Positions 32,166 to 45,736 are shown, numbered from the stretch's first letter. The stretch is 64,000 nucleotides of DNA from Ctenosaura bakeri (GCA_948474755.1 CAOLHI010004251.1:62001-126000), one strand, 5' to 3'. Numbers and translations: made by a program. The notes: generated by a model not told the origin, from the letters alone.

Positions 32166-34344
32166 CCCTGCCAAAGACTCTGCTGCTGCATAAAAGCACA
32201 GGAACCTGAAGCAAAATAGGTATTGACTAGTTCTTCTCATTGTGACCTGTGTTAATGATCAGTGAAATGCCACCTCTTCAGTCAGAGAAACCTATCTACT
32301 AGTCAACCCTGCAAATATGATTTTTACACATTTGTAAAAGGATGATCTCATTGACAGGGCGCGATCCTGAGTATCCACTCTGAATTTTAGTCATTTCTAG
32401 TAGGATATCAGAGAGAGAGAGGAGAGAGGGAGGGAGTAGAAGAGACAGAAACCAATATCTTAGTACTAAACTGTCTTATTTCATGTTATCAAGACATTAA
32501 CAACAGATTATTTATAAGTATCCATGTGCAGTTGCCATTTTGCTTCATTCTGCATTATCACCGCAGAATCTTGCTTTAAAAGTCAGTTGCCAGCTAGAGG
32601 CTGCCAGGACAAACACCGCCACAGCAAAACAAATGAGAAAGGCAACAATGGAAAGTTAAGCTATACAGGTTTCAGCCCTCCCAGACTTCTCAATCTCTGA
32701 TTTAAATATTTTTTCTGACAGCTTTCAGCTTGGATTCCATGCCTTTCACATTTTAGTGATAGCCAATCTCCCTCCCCTGGAATTTTCATCTAAATACTCA
32801 TCAGATGCCCATTCAGCATATCTATTTCACATACATTTGGCTGTACAGCTATCCTGCAGGTTCTAGAAAGGCAAAGGGGCCATTTACATCTGCTTCTTTG
32901 GGAACTTGTTTCCTGTAAATTGACTTGAAAGTGCAAAAGTAGTTTGCACTCAATCAACACAGCCAAGTTGGTGATGGGGGGGGCAGAATTTTGCGCTTCC
33001 CTAAAGGCTAAAACTAAAGCAAACTGCTGCAACCTCTCTCTAAGTTCTGACTTTTGCCATCTTGCTGCTTGGCCACATGTGTCTCAGTTTTCGACTGTGA
33101 AATGTTGGAAAGTACGGTCAAGGCCTGGTTTATAGGTATCACTGATTTTATTATATAGTCACACAAACTGTGAGAGAACTGGTTGTGAAGAACAACTTAT
33201 CCATTAAAGATAAAACAACCTTTGGCTTAAGAGAAGAGATGATGTGCTTACAAATTCACGTATGTTCCAAAACCAAGGGATATTTTTAGTAAATACGTTT
33301 GGTTTCCACATCACATAAGCAGTAAAATTATAAAGGAAATAAACAGATTTCCACACTTCTTGTATCTCAGAGGCTATGAGAAATCTGAGGCTGTGACTCT
33401 AGAATACTTACCAGTATGTAAACTAATTAAGCAAAGCTAGAAAGCACATATCATGGAAACCACAGTAGCTACAATTCCACCCCCTATCCCCAAATCCCAA
33501 AGCTTACACTGCAGGCAAACATGTACAAACATGGCAGGAATACGACATGTATAAACATGCACAAGACAACTGAGGAGCATAACACAAACAGGCATGCACA
33601 TAATGATACATGCAGGAGCACTCTACAAAATGAGCACTAGCATGCAACACCATCCAGGTAAGTCTCCATCACACCATTTGCATAGCCCTATCTTGAGCCA
33701 CACTTAGGGAAGACTGTACTGTGAGACTGTGATAGGTAATACTTTGTTTTGCTTCAGACCGAGTTAAAATAGGGAATAGTAAACAGTGAAATGAATTTCT
33801 TGCTCTCCTCCCAACCACCAAACCTTTGCATCTTGTCCATTTAATCCCTTGCTGTGTCTGCAAAACCATTCACCAGTTGGCCAACAATTTCTTCCCGCAT
33901 TATAGTCTTATATTTTGCACTTATCTGAAATTTGCTTTCAAGTGTGAAGCTTAGATTTGCTTTTTTTGTGAACTGACAATATTGGTCTCCCCCACCAGGC
34001 AATAATCTCTTATCCTGGATGCTCGTCCCCATTGTTAAAGTTTAAGCTGAAGAAGCATTTTCTACCTCATGACAGTCTGACTACCTGCTTGCCTGCCTTC
34101 CTTTCTGCAGCATTAACCTGACATGACCCAATAGATGTTTCTACAAAAGAAGAAAAGTTAATGATATTAGTATTCCACACTCAATTGATTATTTGGCACC
34201 AGTTGATACAAGAGATGATTTAAAATCTCATGCCAATTCCTGAAATACTTCAAGAAAGGTTGTTCATTGCATACAGTAGTCAGGCATTAAGGAAGAATAT
34301 TCCTTATTTGTACCCCAAACCCAAACGCATTTTCCAGAAGCTAA
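32166..34344. other. No recognised feature apart from a GA-rich tract
   Basis: AT-rich intron-like sequence. A GAGA-rich purine tract lies at about 32408-32445. Short open frames have no family resemblance. Confidence 0.45.
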
Positions 34345-34539
34345 GGGCCTTTCTGCCCTACACTGTTACAGTGTTATTCCACTTTCAACCTCCTTTGGAA
34401 TCCTGGTATTTGAAATTTAAGGTGGGGGGCTTTAGAATTCTCAGTCAGAGAGCTCTTTGGCCTCAGTAAACTACAAACTCCAGGATTCCACAGGAAAGTG
34501 GAATAATAGCACTATAACAGTGTAAGGTGGAAATGGCCC
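34345..34539. mobile_element. Palindromic MITE, copy 8
   Basis: 195 bp with TAA on both sides (34342-34344 and 34540-34542). Starts GGGCCTTTCTGCCCTACACT and ends GTAAGGTGGAAATGGCCC. It carries the long-form centre with CTCAGTCAGAGAGCTCTTTG. Confidence 0.9.
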
Positions 34540-34857
34540 TAAGTTCTTTTGATACCTGTGGGACTTGTTTCTGGGTAAACATTATGCTCCTAGGATTACT
34601 AGTTTGCAACCCATACGATCCTCTCTTCTGTTAAATATCCCACTGAAATATACCTGTAGCAAGCAGGATTCAAGATTTGCAGCACTGGGAGAGAGCAGCA
34701 AACAGATTAACAGACCACCCCAAATGAGTAGAAAAAAGATGGCTCATGCCTCCTGCCCTATCCAGGATGCATGTATCCATTTAAAATTATGGCAGATCAC
34801 AGCTCCCAGGGGGTATTCTCTCCCTGGAAATTCTGCCAGGCTGCCACGTGTAATCAA

Positions 34858-34985
34858 GGCCCTTTCTGCAGGACGCTGTCATCCCACATTGAGGACAGGA
34901 GAAATATGGGACCCAGATGACCATTCTGCATGACATCATCCATGTTCCATCATTCTCCCATCCCTAGGCAGCATGATCACACCGC
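34858..34985. mobile_element. Partial Harbinger-like MITE (related to 14344-14748)
   Basis: AGGCCCTTTCTGCAGGACGC resembles the left terminus of the 405-bp element. The right side is not clear. Low-confidence fragment. Confidence 0.35.
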
Positions 34986-35164
34986 AAATCATTGGCGGGT
35001 CCAGGAAAATACTTAGCTGCCTTAGTATTTGCTGCCCCAAGAGTCACTGAGTACAGGATTACTACTTTGTGGATTTTGCTGTCTCACTATTAATTTTTCC
35101 AGTTGCACTCCCACCCTTTCACACTAAGCTAAAAGACTGAATCTCTGGTACAATTTCCTTTCTT

Positions 35165-35253
35165 GGGCCATTTCCGCACTAGACTGTTATAGTGCTATTA
35201 TTCCACTTTCAACATCCTATGGAATCTTGAGGTTTGCAGTTTCAGGAGGGGTC
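35165..35253. mobile_element. Palindromic MITE, copy 9 (left arm only)
   Basis: Starts GGGCCATTTCCGCACTAGAC and runs to GTTTGCAGTTTCAGGAGGGG, then joins the segment at 35255 instead of the right arm. Confidence 0.85.
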
Positions 35254-35254
35254 T

Positions 35255-35320
35255 GAAGCTGATTTCAGGGCTGATAAAAAGTATTTATTCTCTTCTGGAG
35301 ATCACTGTAAACCCAACTAG
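35255..35320. repeat. Second copy of the 66-base segment
   Basis: See 29625-29693. It is the same orientation and about 90% identical, with small indels in the A-run. Confidence 0.85.
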
Positions 35321-35493
35321 CAAAACGTGCCATACAAATGTCTTTCTGCTTAGGAATTTGATTCTCCTTTAATTCTTAATTTTCACTTCTCTCTCTCCAT
35401 CATCCCCCATACTCCTTCTCCTTCTCCTCTCCCTGTACATGATTCTTGTTCTCATCTTTTCCCTCACTACATAACATGCCTGTTTATCTATCT

Positions 35494-35520
35494 GCCTGCC
35501 TGCCTGCCTGCCTGCCTGCC
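35494..35520 (+). repeat. (TGCC)n microsatellite
   Basis: About 6.5 TGCC units followed by a long pyrimidine-rich tract to about 35820 (CTTC, TTCC and TTTT runs). Confidence 0.95.
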
Positions 35521-36040
35521 TTCTTTCTTCTCCTTTTTTTCTCTCCCTTCTTCATCCTCTTTGGCTTTTTTCCCTGTCCTCCACTCACAACCACTAGCTG
35601 AATGTTTTCTCTCTGTCTGCACATCTCTTTGATGCACTCATCTGATTATCAATTCCCTATATGCCTTATATTATCTTTCTTCTTCCCTGCCTCCCAAATT
35701 ATTCTGTCTACATTTTTTTTCTTGCTCCTTCTCCCCTATCCCTTTTTTCCTTCTGCTCCCACTTCTACCAACACTTCATATTCTCCCTCTCTTTCTCTCT
35801 TTTCCTTTCCCCTCCACAAAAAAACCTTGAAACCAGGATAAGTTAGATTCTTACCAATATACACTTTGAATCCAAGATCCTCATGACATCTTCTCTCCCA
35901 CTGCACTCTTGCTCCAATACCACTTGCCAGCCCCTCCCAGAAGATGCATTTCCAATTATGAATGTCCTAAACAGGACTTGATTGATTTTAAGGCTATCTT
36001 GTCTGATGTATGGAAGACAACTCAGGCACAGAAATCATAC

Positions 36041-36087
36041 AGCCATCCTCCCTGTTAAGGAAAAGCCATCCTCCCTGTTAAGGAAAA
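36041..36087 (+). repeat. 23-bp tandem duplication
   Basis: AGCCATCCTCCCTGTTAAGG plus AAA is repeated twice head to tail. Confidence 0.9.
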
Positions 36088-38451
36088 ATGATTCTTTTGA
36101 CATGAGAAAAAACACAGATTTTCACAGCTTTGTCCTGGCATGGTAACTTATGATAAGATACTTTTGCAATAGTTCTGGATTTGCTGCCTCAAAATAAATG
36201 TGTGGGTATCTTGGGGTATTTCAGGAAAGACTGTCACTAGAAAGAAGATGTTTTACGGAATACGTTAATTTTTTACTGGGCAATAAATTCATGTTTGTCT
36301 CTGAATGTACACTGCTCAGAAAGCTATAGCCATCTCTTCCTTCTTGGTAAACCCACAATGCACACATTTCCAAACATTTTAATTGAAATTACTTCATTTT
36401 TATCAGAGCATGTGCACATAAAAACATTTCATGCTCATCTTAAATAATTCATGAATTGACTCTGAGAGGAGAAGAAAATAAACGAATGAATGAATGAATG
36501 GCAAGAATATAACTCAAACATGCTAGTGGAACCTTTTTCCATTTCAAGCCTGACATTGTTATGCCAGAGGATTTCTATTTAGTGGTGCTGACCCAGAAAC
36601 TGGCACATTTTCCAAAAATAAAGAAGCACTGCATGAAAAAGCTTGGATTGTTAAGTTTAGGAAGGAGAGCACCCTTGTAAGATACTTAGAGGAGCAACAG
36701 GAATCAGATCAGATTTTTTTCCCCCCGAAACAAGATTTTAGGAAAGCAAACTAAACAGCACCATAGTTGCAACTACTGAAAGTTGTCCCAGAGTCAGGAA
36801 AGACAGTGGGTGATAAGAAGGAAGGCTGCACCATGATTGCTACAGTTTGCACACAGAGAGAAAGGAGGGTGTGGGGACTGGAAACCTAAGAACAGGGTGG
36901 AGCAAGAAAGAGAAGGAGGCATCTATCTTGACTTATCCTCTGCTGAAATTCAGAGGGAGTGAAGGCACCTTTAAATACTGCAGTAAATACAAAAAGAAGA
37001 CAAAATGGAAAAAGTATCATTGGCCACAGCAAGGCATCACCAGATGGAGTTCATTAGTGCGCAGGAAAAAAGCACTCTTAGCAGTCAAACTTCTAGGCTC
37101 AGTCAGGCTGAGCTTCTTCAAGCAAAACCTTTCCTGCAGTCAGGCAGCATATCTTCCAAAAAGGCTGTAATGTGTGACCTGAGATAGTGTTTGGAGGAGT
37201 CTTATCGGCACATCAGGATTTAAGGCCAGTTATAAGATAAGATGAAAAAAGGATTTCCAAAAGACATGGTGGTCTTGAAAGGATGATTTTCAGAGGCACA
37301 AAATAAGAACAATTACTGTGTTCCTCCCTAAGAAAGGAAAGATTTTAGGAACTTCCTGTGCTAGTTCCTTCTTGACTATTTTCCCAGACAAAAAGTAACT
37401 TTCCCAGCAAAAATACCTGTAAGGGGGCACACAAAACAATGGGATAGCTCTTTGCAGCAACATCATGTAAAGGATGTAGGACTGAAATGGCATAACTTTC
37501 CCATTTCCTTGAAAAGAAAAGCACTCTCTTTCTTCAGGCTGTGGCTTGTTATGCTAAGTACCATTCTAGCACAGTCCTCCTCCTGATAAAGAACACACTG
37601 CAGTGCAGTCAGTGCTTCATTGCTCTTTCCCCCTCCCCCAGCAGCCTGTGGCTTGAATTGTCCTCCACAGGGCTTATACATCCAGGACAGAAACTAAGTA
37701 GAATGCCAGCAGTGTTAGGCAGGGACCCTGTAGCAGCTTCTGGGTCACAGGAAGGCTCAAAACTGGCAGGCAGGTTGCCCACCCACACATGCATGTTTAC
37801 AAAATAGTGAAAACATGGAACATATATCATCATCTCCACCCCAGCTTAAACAGTTAATCTGACTACTAAGAAAGCAATGGAAAAATAATAAGTATTACAA
37901 AACTGAGTAAGTAAAATATTAAAATTAATATATCAAGGAAAGGGAACATGTATTAAATTAGTGCAAAGGTGCCTATAAGGTCTCCTAACATTCCTACTCC
38001 TTCAGCACACTACTTTAAGAGAAAAAGCTGCAGAGACAAGTCAGCACATACAGGGTTGTAGACAAAATTCTCAAAAAAAAAAAAAAAAAGCAAAATGTGT
38101 GTGTCTACTAAAGTCTGAACTTATAGTCAGGTACCACTAAGTTATTTAGGGTGGAAGGAACAAAAAGAAATTATGAAGAGCTCCAGAAGAATCTCTTTGA
38201 AGTGGGAGAATGGCTTTTAAAATTGGAAATGAAAATTAAGTGAACATAAGTTAAAAACCTAATACATTCTGAGGCAAAAGATCTCCGCTTCAGGTAGACA
38301 CTGATTGACTAAGGGTGCATAGCTGACTTCTCTGTAAACAGGTCAACCCAACCCATATCATACTGCCCTTAGACAAATCCATGATGCGCCCACTTCTGGA
38401 ATGTGTGTATACACCTCGATACACCACTCAGCTATAGGTTCCTGAACTAGC
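36088..38451. other. No recognised feature
   Basis: AT-rich intron-like sequence with an (AATG)n run at about 36483-36500 and a poly-A run at 38073-38089. No domain-bearing frame is seen. Confidence 0.45.
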
Positions 38452-38512
38452 AGGATTTGGACTAGACTGCCCTTGGGATCCTTTCCAACCCAATGATTCT
38501 TTGATTCACATC
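38452..38512 (+). repeat. CR1 3'-end fragment
   Basis: GGATTTGGACTAGACTGCCC then TTTCCAACCCAATGATTCTT TGATTC matches the CR1 3' terminal block (GGACTGGATGGCCC..TTCCAACTCTATGATTCTATGA) seen at 61560-61622. Confidence 0.75.
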
Positions 38513-41508
38513 TGAGCCATGAGTGTCCCAAATCACTCAAGTACTGAGAGAAAAACACCCTAGAGTATATGCAGAGTCCAACATTTCTATCAATGCTAGT
38601 CACTCAAGGATGACTCTGAGTCATGATGTCACAGTAGTTCCTCCTCTTCATATTTTTCTCTAGAGCAAAAATGGCTATTGGCAGTTTCTTCTGCCCCCTC
38701 CCCACAACCACCACTCCAGGAGATTAGCTTGTCCTTGGCTCAATGAAACAATTCTTAAAGAGAAAACAGACATTTCTTTCACCATTAAGGGAAGGACAGC
38801 CTATCTCCTGCTCAGATCTCAAAAGTCAGGACAGTAACAACAGCTATCATAGTGCTGGAGGGCAAATTACTTTTTCCATCCATTATCATTCAATCAGCTT
38901 GGATTTGCAACATTGTTACAAGCAAAATGCCTACTTAGAAGTCTCCCACATGTGTTTAGGGTAGCTTACTCCTAAAATAAGCATGATAGGACAGACTACA
39001 TGCAGCCTTTGTTATTCCTAGACAGGCTCAACTACAATATTTAATTTTGCTTTATTATTTAGTGCGCTTCTGTAGATAATTCCTGAGGGTGGTCAGTTAT
39101 GCTTGGTGGTCCAATTTTAGCAGGAATCTTTGTGGTTCAGCCATTCACAGGGACTCAGTCCCTCTGCAGCCTGGCTTTGAGGGTCTCTTCCACCCCCCAT
39201 TCCAGGGTCAATGATATTTGGTCACTTCAGTTCTGACTCCTATTTAGAAAGTCCTCATAAACTGAGAAGCAGAATCCAACTTAGGGTTTCCAGACAAACA
39301 AAGGTGGTGCTTAAAGATATGTATTGTGGCCTCATTTTATATGCTAAGTTGGAATTCCTACATTAGAGAAATGGGGTCTGGAAGAAATCCAGCATTAAGA
39401 TTTTAAGCCTTGGCCTCTGGGTGGCATATTAGCCAATGGGGATGGACCACAGCTCACCTGCCAACCACATGCTTTGCATGCATGCAGATAGTTCTAGGTT
39501 TAGTCCGTGGTATAGGGATGTGAAGAACGGTCATCAAAATTTTTGATCTGAATTTTTAAAAAGGCATCTCAATATGTCAAGACACACTATGAGAAAAGTC
39601 AGCAAGTGCAGAATACTGAACACTGTCTCTGCAATTTGCCTAAGAAGCCCCTGCACAAAACTGTTCTCCCCTCCCTCTTCATAAAATAAAGTGCATGTGT
39701 GCATGTACAGAAACATACACACTCAGGATTATTGATCAAAAAAATGCAAACATCTAGTCCAGTGCTTCTACCTTTTAGAAGTTCATGGCAGCAGCAGGGC
39801 AGCAGCAATGTAACATGCCTAAAAATCAGTCATGCAGTTTGTGCCAAGAAGTAAAAGAAGTGCAAACAATGTTTTCAGCGGGGAAAAACCTTGCCATCTT
39901 GCCAAGCAGGGAGAAAAATTCTGAGCTTTTCTTTATCAGGCATCAGAACAAGGTATGATGATAGCAAGAAAGATTCTCTGCCCAAGACTATGAAAGGCTG
40001 CTGCCAGTCAGAGCAGGTGACAGTCGATGGAGAAATTATGTGAGCTGATATAAGGCAACTCCTTGTGTGCCTACACTCTGTTTAGTGTCTGACTGAAATC
40101 AGCATATCATCAGATTTAGAGGATTAAAGTACAGTGGCATTGGCATGGAAATTAAAAGGACCAAATTTATATTCCATTGAGTTTGATGCTGGCAAATTGA
40201 TAGACAAAAGTAAACTAGATTTACCCCTGCTGCAATGATCTGAGGTGTGTGTTCTGTGAAGTAATCTCTTTTGCTGGAAATTTGTAAGTCACCAACAGAA
40301 AGTGGGGAGATATAAGGCTTAGTATTACATCAACTTCAACATTGTTCAGGACTTTTAATAACCCAGTTTATTGTATAATAACTCTGACCCATGAACTCTG
40401 AGGAGAGAATTCAAGTGGGCAGACCAAGTCCTTTTGACTGCAGTGTAGCATGTGGACAGTATGAGGTCAGTAGCAACCCCCGGAATGTCAGGAGCAGGTA
40501 TTCTCAAAATTGGATTGACTGGGAATGGAGCCCAAAGTGGGCAGTGAATTCTATCTAAAGCAAAATACTGGAATGAAATCAATAGTCAATGACCACCATA
40601 AGGGAAACTTTTGAATAAACAGGAATTTGCACCAATCACAATTCTCAGTTGAGAGTCTGATGTGGCAATTGAGCAGAAAATAGTTCATTTCAGCTCAAAG
40701 TTGGAGGCCTCCAGATTCCACTTAGGTCCAAATCTGATTTTCAGTTAGGAAATCCAGTCTTTGTGCCTCTCACTCAGTAGAATCTACAAACGCTTTTTTT
40801 TCCTGAACTGGATAAAATTTACAAGTATATTATATTTACCATGTTGTAGAAACATGGGTACAGAGGTTGTGTGTTATGCATCTTTAAATTTGAAATTTTT
40901 GTGAAAGGAAGAAAAAAAAAAGAACCTGCCAATCGCCTTTATATTGGAGAAATTTAATGAAGTCTGCAAAATTAATTTCTACTTCTAAGAGAACCAGTTT
41001 TTCAATATTTCCAACAAATAAGTATTGGAGGTCTTTGCAGAAGAATAGTCTTTACTGTGTTTCCAAACAAGGAGGAATTCTGTGGCAAATTTTTGTGAAA
41101 ATGGCATAACACATAGACATGTCCATAGTTGAAAAACCTGCAGACTTTTAGAAAGATGGGAGCAGTATTTGTTTTATTTTGGTTTTGTTTAGAAGCTTTT
41201 TGTGGCATTAGTGTATTCGGATTAGGAGAGTAGGCCTTCTAATTTTGTTTCTGCAATTTGTATGGAAACAACATACATGTAAGTTCACAGTTGGGGTAAG
41301 AAGGAGAATGAAGAAAAAGAAGATAATAACAATATATATTTATATTTGCACATGTTTACATCCAAAAGGACAAAGTATAAATATTATTGATTGATTTATA
41401 TAATGTATATTGTTTAATATATTGTATAATATAAGATCATGGTTGAAGAAAGAGGGAGAAGGAAAAGAAGATAGGAATATAGATATATACACACAGATAT
41501 ACAAAGGC

Positions 41509-41512
<4 letters not shown>
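38513..41512. other. No recognised feature
   Basis: AT-rich intron-like sequence. Short open frames only. Confidence 0.45.

Positions 41513-41540
<28 letters not shown>
41513..41540 (+). repeat. (CA)n microsatellite abutting a MITE
   Basis: About 14 CA units ending exactly at the MITE border at 41541. Confidence 0.95.
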
Positions 41541-41543
<3 letters not shown>

Positions 41544-41737
41544 CATTTCTACATTGTTATGGTACCATCACTCCACTCTCATCATCCTATGGAATCCTAG
41601 GGTTTGCAGTTTAGGGAGGGCCATTTAGAATTCTCAGCCAGGGAGCTCTATGGCCTCAGGAAACCTCAAACCCCAGAATTCCACAGGATGTTGAAAGTAG
41701 AATAATAGCACTAGAACACTGTAGGGCGGAAATGGTC
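41541..41737. mobile_element. Palindromic MITE, copy 10
   Basis: 197 bp. Starts GGTCATTTCTACATTGTTAT and ends TGTAGGGCGGAAATGGTC. It carries the long-form centre with CTCAGCCAGGGAGCTCTATG. The flanks do not give a clear duplication because the left side is the CA repeat. Confidence 0.85.
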
Positions 41738-43321
41738 AAATATTTAAGGACTAAGTATCAAGACCAAAAGTAGAGGAAGTCAAAAAGAGTTATTAATTTG
41801 AAAAGATATTAGAAATAAGAGAATTTAAAGATAATGGATACAAGTGATGTTGGGTTACATGTGACATTGATTGTACAAAGTACAGAATAATATGCAAAAT
41901 CTATAAAAATTATATAAGGAAACACAACATATATGAAAGAGATATCCCTAGGCAGGTAACACGTACAGTTTCAGAAGGATAGGTGTAGGTGGTTACGATG
42001 TATGAAAAATAGTTTAAGAAGCTTTTCTTTTCTGCTTACAGTCTTTGGAACCAAAGTCACAAGAACTTCAACAAGACAAAGATGAATATGAAGCATACAG
42101 AGGCAAAGGCGGAAAAACTGGGGTATCCATTATTTTCCAAACAAGCAACACTTCCTCAGAATCTATCAGAACACTGTGAACATTTTCTCCTCTCGGGAGA
42201 GAAAAAAACAACAGCAAATTGGAATCAACACTAGATGAGTCCTGAGATAGAGTACTATAACCATTGAACTAGCACTGGGATTGCTAAATCCTGGCAAACC
42301 ATACACTGCTATACAGGTAAGAGCTAACAAGTTAAAATCAACTCAGTTACCAATTACATTTTAATTTTTCTAATAAAAAGATGCAACTTAATTAATTACA
42401 TTAGTAACTTAATCCTGCAATTAAGTCAATGTTGAAATTCAAACTTGAGTCTGTCAATTAAGTTTAAAAATATAAACTTAATTAAATAATTAATTGAATG
42501 AGACACAGAACTGAAGAGCCAACAGTTTTTCCTTCTTTCTTTATTACAGTCTTGTTTAATCTTAAAGTTTTGCTATATTGCTTCTTGCTTTTTGTTAGAA
42601 CCTCAGGGCTGTGCAATTACAATATTTAGTTTGCAAAATCTAAACCACTTCTTTTAGTTCATGATTACAGTACAATAGTTTGGTTTCATATCTTAAACAT
42701 TTAAAACCAGCAAATAGTAAGCACATCTTGGAAGAGTATGTTCCTCTTTTCATCCAGAAAGCCCTCCTGTATTCTACCACAGGTACTACACGGGAGCTCT
42801 TCACCTGTCCCAGAAAACTACATTTTGAAGTTATTAACCCTGGGGCTTTTTCTGGAAAGCACACAGGAATCAGTAAGGGGTAGGAAAAGGAGATAGAGAA
42901 GGTGAAATCAAGAGAGGGATTTTTGGTAAGGTGTATATGAAATTGGGTTTGCAAACCACATGAGGATAAAGGTCTTATTCAGAAAGAGTAAAAGTCCCTG
43001 GAAGTATTGAGACATACCAGTTCTTTTTGTTCTGACTTTACCTGCATATTCATGGTTTTGCATCCCAACTCTTTCCTGAAAATCCTGGTTTCCCTCACTT
43101 CCTTCTCCCTTGTGTTCTTACCCCTCTCATTGATCACATGTCACATCTAGCCTCATGCAAAATCTGAGAAATTGACTTCCACCAATTTCCTTTTTAATAT
43201 TCAGGGTTATAGTCAAAGTTATATAGTTTTTAGTAATATTACACTAGTTCTTTTATTGCCAGCATTCCTCTTTCTCTTGCTCAACCTCTGTTGAATCTGC
43301 TGTCCTGGGAATAATCACTAT
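41738..43321. other. No recognised feature
   Basis: Strongly AT-rich with TTAATTAA-type runs near 42360-42500. No coding signal. Confidence 0.45.
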
Positions 43322-43501
43322 GGCTATTTCCACACCACACAGTTATAGTGCTATTATTCTACTTTCAGCATCCTATGAAATCCTGGGGTTTGCAGTTTAG
43401 GGAGAGGCCTCAAAGGCCCCTTCCTAAACGGTAAACCCCAGGATTTCATAGATGCTGAAAGTGGAATAATAGCACTATAACAGTTTAGTGCGGAAATGGC
43501 C
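43322..43501. mobile_element. Palindromic MITE, copy 11
   Basis: 180 bp. Starts GGCTATTTCCACACCACACA and ends TTTAGTGCGGAAATGGCC, followed by TAA. Centre: GGGAGAGGCCTCAAAGGCCC. Confidence 0.85.
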
Positions 43502-43599
43502 TAAGTTTCTTGATGGCAGCCATCTTAGATAGTTCCAGATAATACAGACAGACATGGAGTGGCACATTTCATTTTGGGAAATACTAGATTATATTCACT

Positions 43600-44010
43600 G
43601 ACCTGGGGAGTAGGAATAAAAAGCTGGAATATGTCTAGAGAAAGGCAATCAAGATGATCAAAGGCCTGGAAACCCAGCCTTAAGGAGGAATGACTTAGGG
43701 ACCTGGATGTGTTTAGCTTGGATAAGAGAGGATGGAGAGTTGACAAGACAGTCATCTTTAAATACCTGACGGGATGGCATGTAGAAGAAGGAACAAGCTT
43801 GTTTTCTGCTTCTCCAGAGACTAGAACTCAAGCCAATGAATTCAAGAAAGAGATTCCACCTAAATATTAGAAAGAACTCCCTTAATGTAAGAACAGTTTG
43901 ACACTGGAATAGATTTTCTCAAAGGGTGGTGGAAGCATTGCTTCTTTTGGAAGCATTTAAACAGAGGTTGGATGGGCAGCTTTCAGATGGACTTTAGTAG
44001 TGCATTTCTG
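43600..44010 (+). pseudogene. CR1 LINE relic, 3' coding end
   Basis: The plus strand has the GAGAAAGGCAATCAAGATGATCAAAGG block, then sequence for a KYLTGWH-like segment, GTTTTCTGCTTCTCCAGAGA CTAG and GATTCCACCTAAATATTAGAAAG AACT. These parallel 61200-61430 of the better-preserved CR1. The terminal repeat is absent and reading frames are broken. Confidence 0.7.
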
Positions 44011-44376
44011 CATGATAAAACCAGCAAAGGGGTTAAAAATAATCTTACAGCACGCCATCTGTAATATCCATTCGAGTATGAGGAGAATTACCATACTACA
44101 ATGGCCCACAAGTCACACAGACAAACTAAAAGGATACCATGGTAAATTACATCAAAAATCACTGAGAGATCTAAGATACACTTCTCATTTCCAGTACAAG
44201 TCATCCCAGAGGACAACAGGGCATATGTGTCCAAACACAGGTCTAAAGTCAGGCTGAAATGAATCTAGAACCTAATGTTTTCTTAAATTAACATTTAAAC
44301 TGAAATGAGTGTCCCCTAATTCAGGCACCTGCCCCAAGAAGCAATGTGCCCTCTGCTGACACAACTTCAGCACACA

Positions 44377-44557
44377 TGAATGTGAGGTCCCGCAAAAGCT
44401 TGTGTCCAATTATTGTCAACGGATGTGCCAGATGTGCACCCACGCCCTCATGGATGTATACATGTTGCACCCATTGACAACAACAGGACAGAGCATTCGT
44501 GTTTTTGTTTTATGTGCGGGTTCCTGGAACTGAACACACATATATACAGAGGGCACA
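44377..44557 (-). mobile_element. Small Tigger-like MITE, opposite orientation
   Basis: Reverse complement of the end reads TGTGCCCTCTGTATATATGT, then TTCCAGGAACCCGCACATAA AACAAAAACACGAATGC. It aligns with 16868-16935 of the copy in the RTE relic. The left limit is approximate. Confidence 0.6.
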
Positions 44558-45218
44558 CTCTGGTATTTTTTTTATCTTTTAGGGCCAGGTCACGTTTTCT
44601 TCTTGAGCAATCTGACTGCCTCTTGTAAAACAGCTAACACAACTCTCTCTCTCAAAGAGAAATTTACAAGGTCCTGGATCCAGTTGGACATTGCCTTCTC
44701 TAGTAGATGTAATAAAATGTAATAAGCTGAGTGCATCAAGAGTCAAGTAAGCAAGTGGAAGGCTGAGCAAGCACTGAGCAACAGCCAACAAGTTACAATG
44801 AGTTATATTTAAGGAGTCTTGCAAAGTTGTGCCACCAAAAGTCCATGTTGCTACAGGGCTCCCACTAGCCAGGAAAGCTCTAGTATTTAACACTCTGTTA
44901 ATGCAGTGGAGGTAGAAAATATATGATTTTGCCTCATCACCATAGAATAAGTTCAATAATAGAGCTTAGAGATGTATTAAACAGATTTGGCACAGGCTTT
45001 GATTCACTTGCATTTTAGCTGACACCCCATATGCTCCACTGCCCTCAGCTCAGACTGCTGCCCAGGTTCTGCAAGAAAGGAGAAAGTGTTTAGCAGGATT
45101 GTGCCAACTGCATGGGATTTCTCCAGCAGTTCCACAGACTGATCAGGACACTGACAGAAGCATCAGCCACATTTAACAAAAAAATTCCCAAGACCTCTGG
45201 AATCCATCAATTAGAATT
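44558..45218. other. No recognised feature
   Basis: A 125-codon minus frame (44956-44579) shows no family and no splice context. The rest is unremarkable. Confidence 0.4.
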
Positions 45219-45226
45219 GATTAGAC

Positions 45227-45736
45227 CAGTGGTTCTCAAACTGTGGGGCATGACCTTAAAGGAGGTGCAACAGTTGCACAACAGGGGCACAAAAAAAGTC
45301 AGCCTGCGAGCAAGCCTCTGCACGTGTGCACACGTGTGTACATGGACCACTGAGGACTGACAAGAGCAATGCAAAGCATCTTTCCCTGTTATGCCTTCCT
45401 CCAGCATCTGACATAGCAAAAATTGGCTATCCTTTTTTCATGTTTTTCCCACTTACCTTCTCCAAACATTCCATCATTGCCACAGCAGGCACATACCCTT
45501 AGCAACTATGAAGCAGTTTCTCAAGGTGGAAGGAGTGAAGAGAGAAGACCAAGAGTGCAAGAACTCAGCATTAAATGAAACCACACTCAGCATAGGGGGC
45601 CAGTCAGAAAGAAGTGGAGAGAAAGGCATAGCATAGGACACAGAGGGGCAAGGCATGGCATGGTGGGGAGAGGGGGCTCAATGTCCTCATGTAGATGTAA
45701 AGAGAGTCACAGGCATAAAAAGTTTGAAAACCATTG
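45227..45736. mobile_element. 510-bp non-autonomous hAT element
   Basis: Termini CAGTGGTTCTCAAACTGTGG and AGTTTGAAAACCATTG form an inverted repeat. They are flanked by GATTAGAC (45219-45226) and AATTAGAC (45737-45744), 7 of 8 identical. The CAGTGGTTCTCAAACT end is typical of hAT-Charlie-like elements. No transposase is present. Confidence 0.85.

Noticed and set aside
44579..44956. A 125-codon minus frame as a gene
   Set aside because: No domain, signal peptide or splice context is seen; the length is within chance in this composition.
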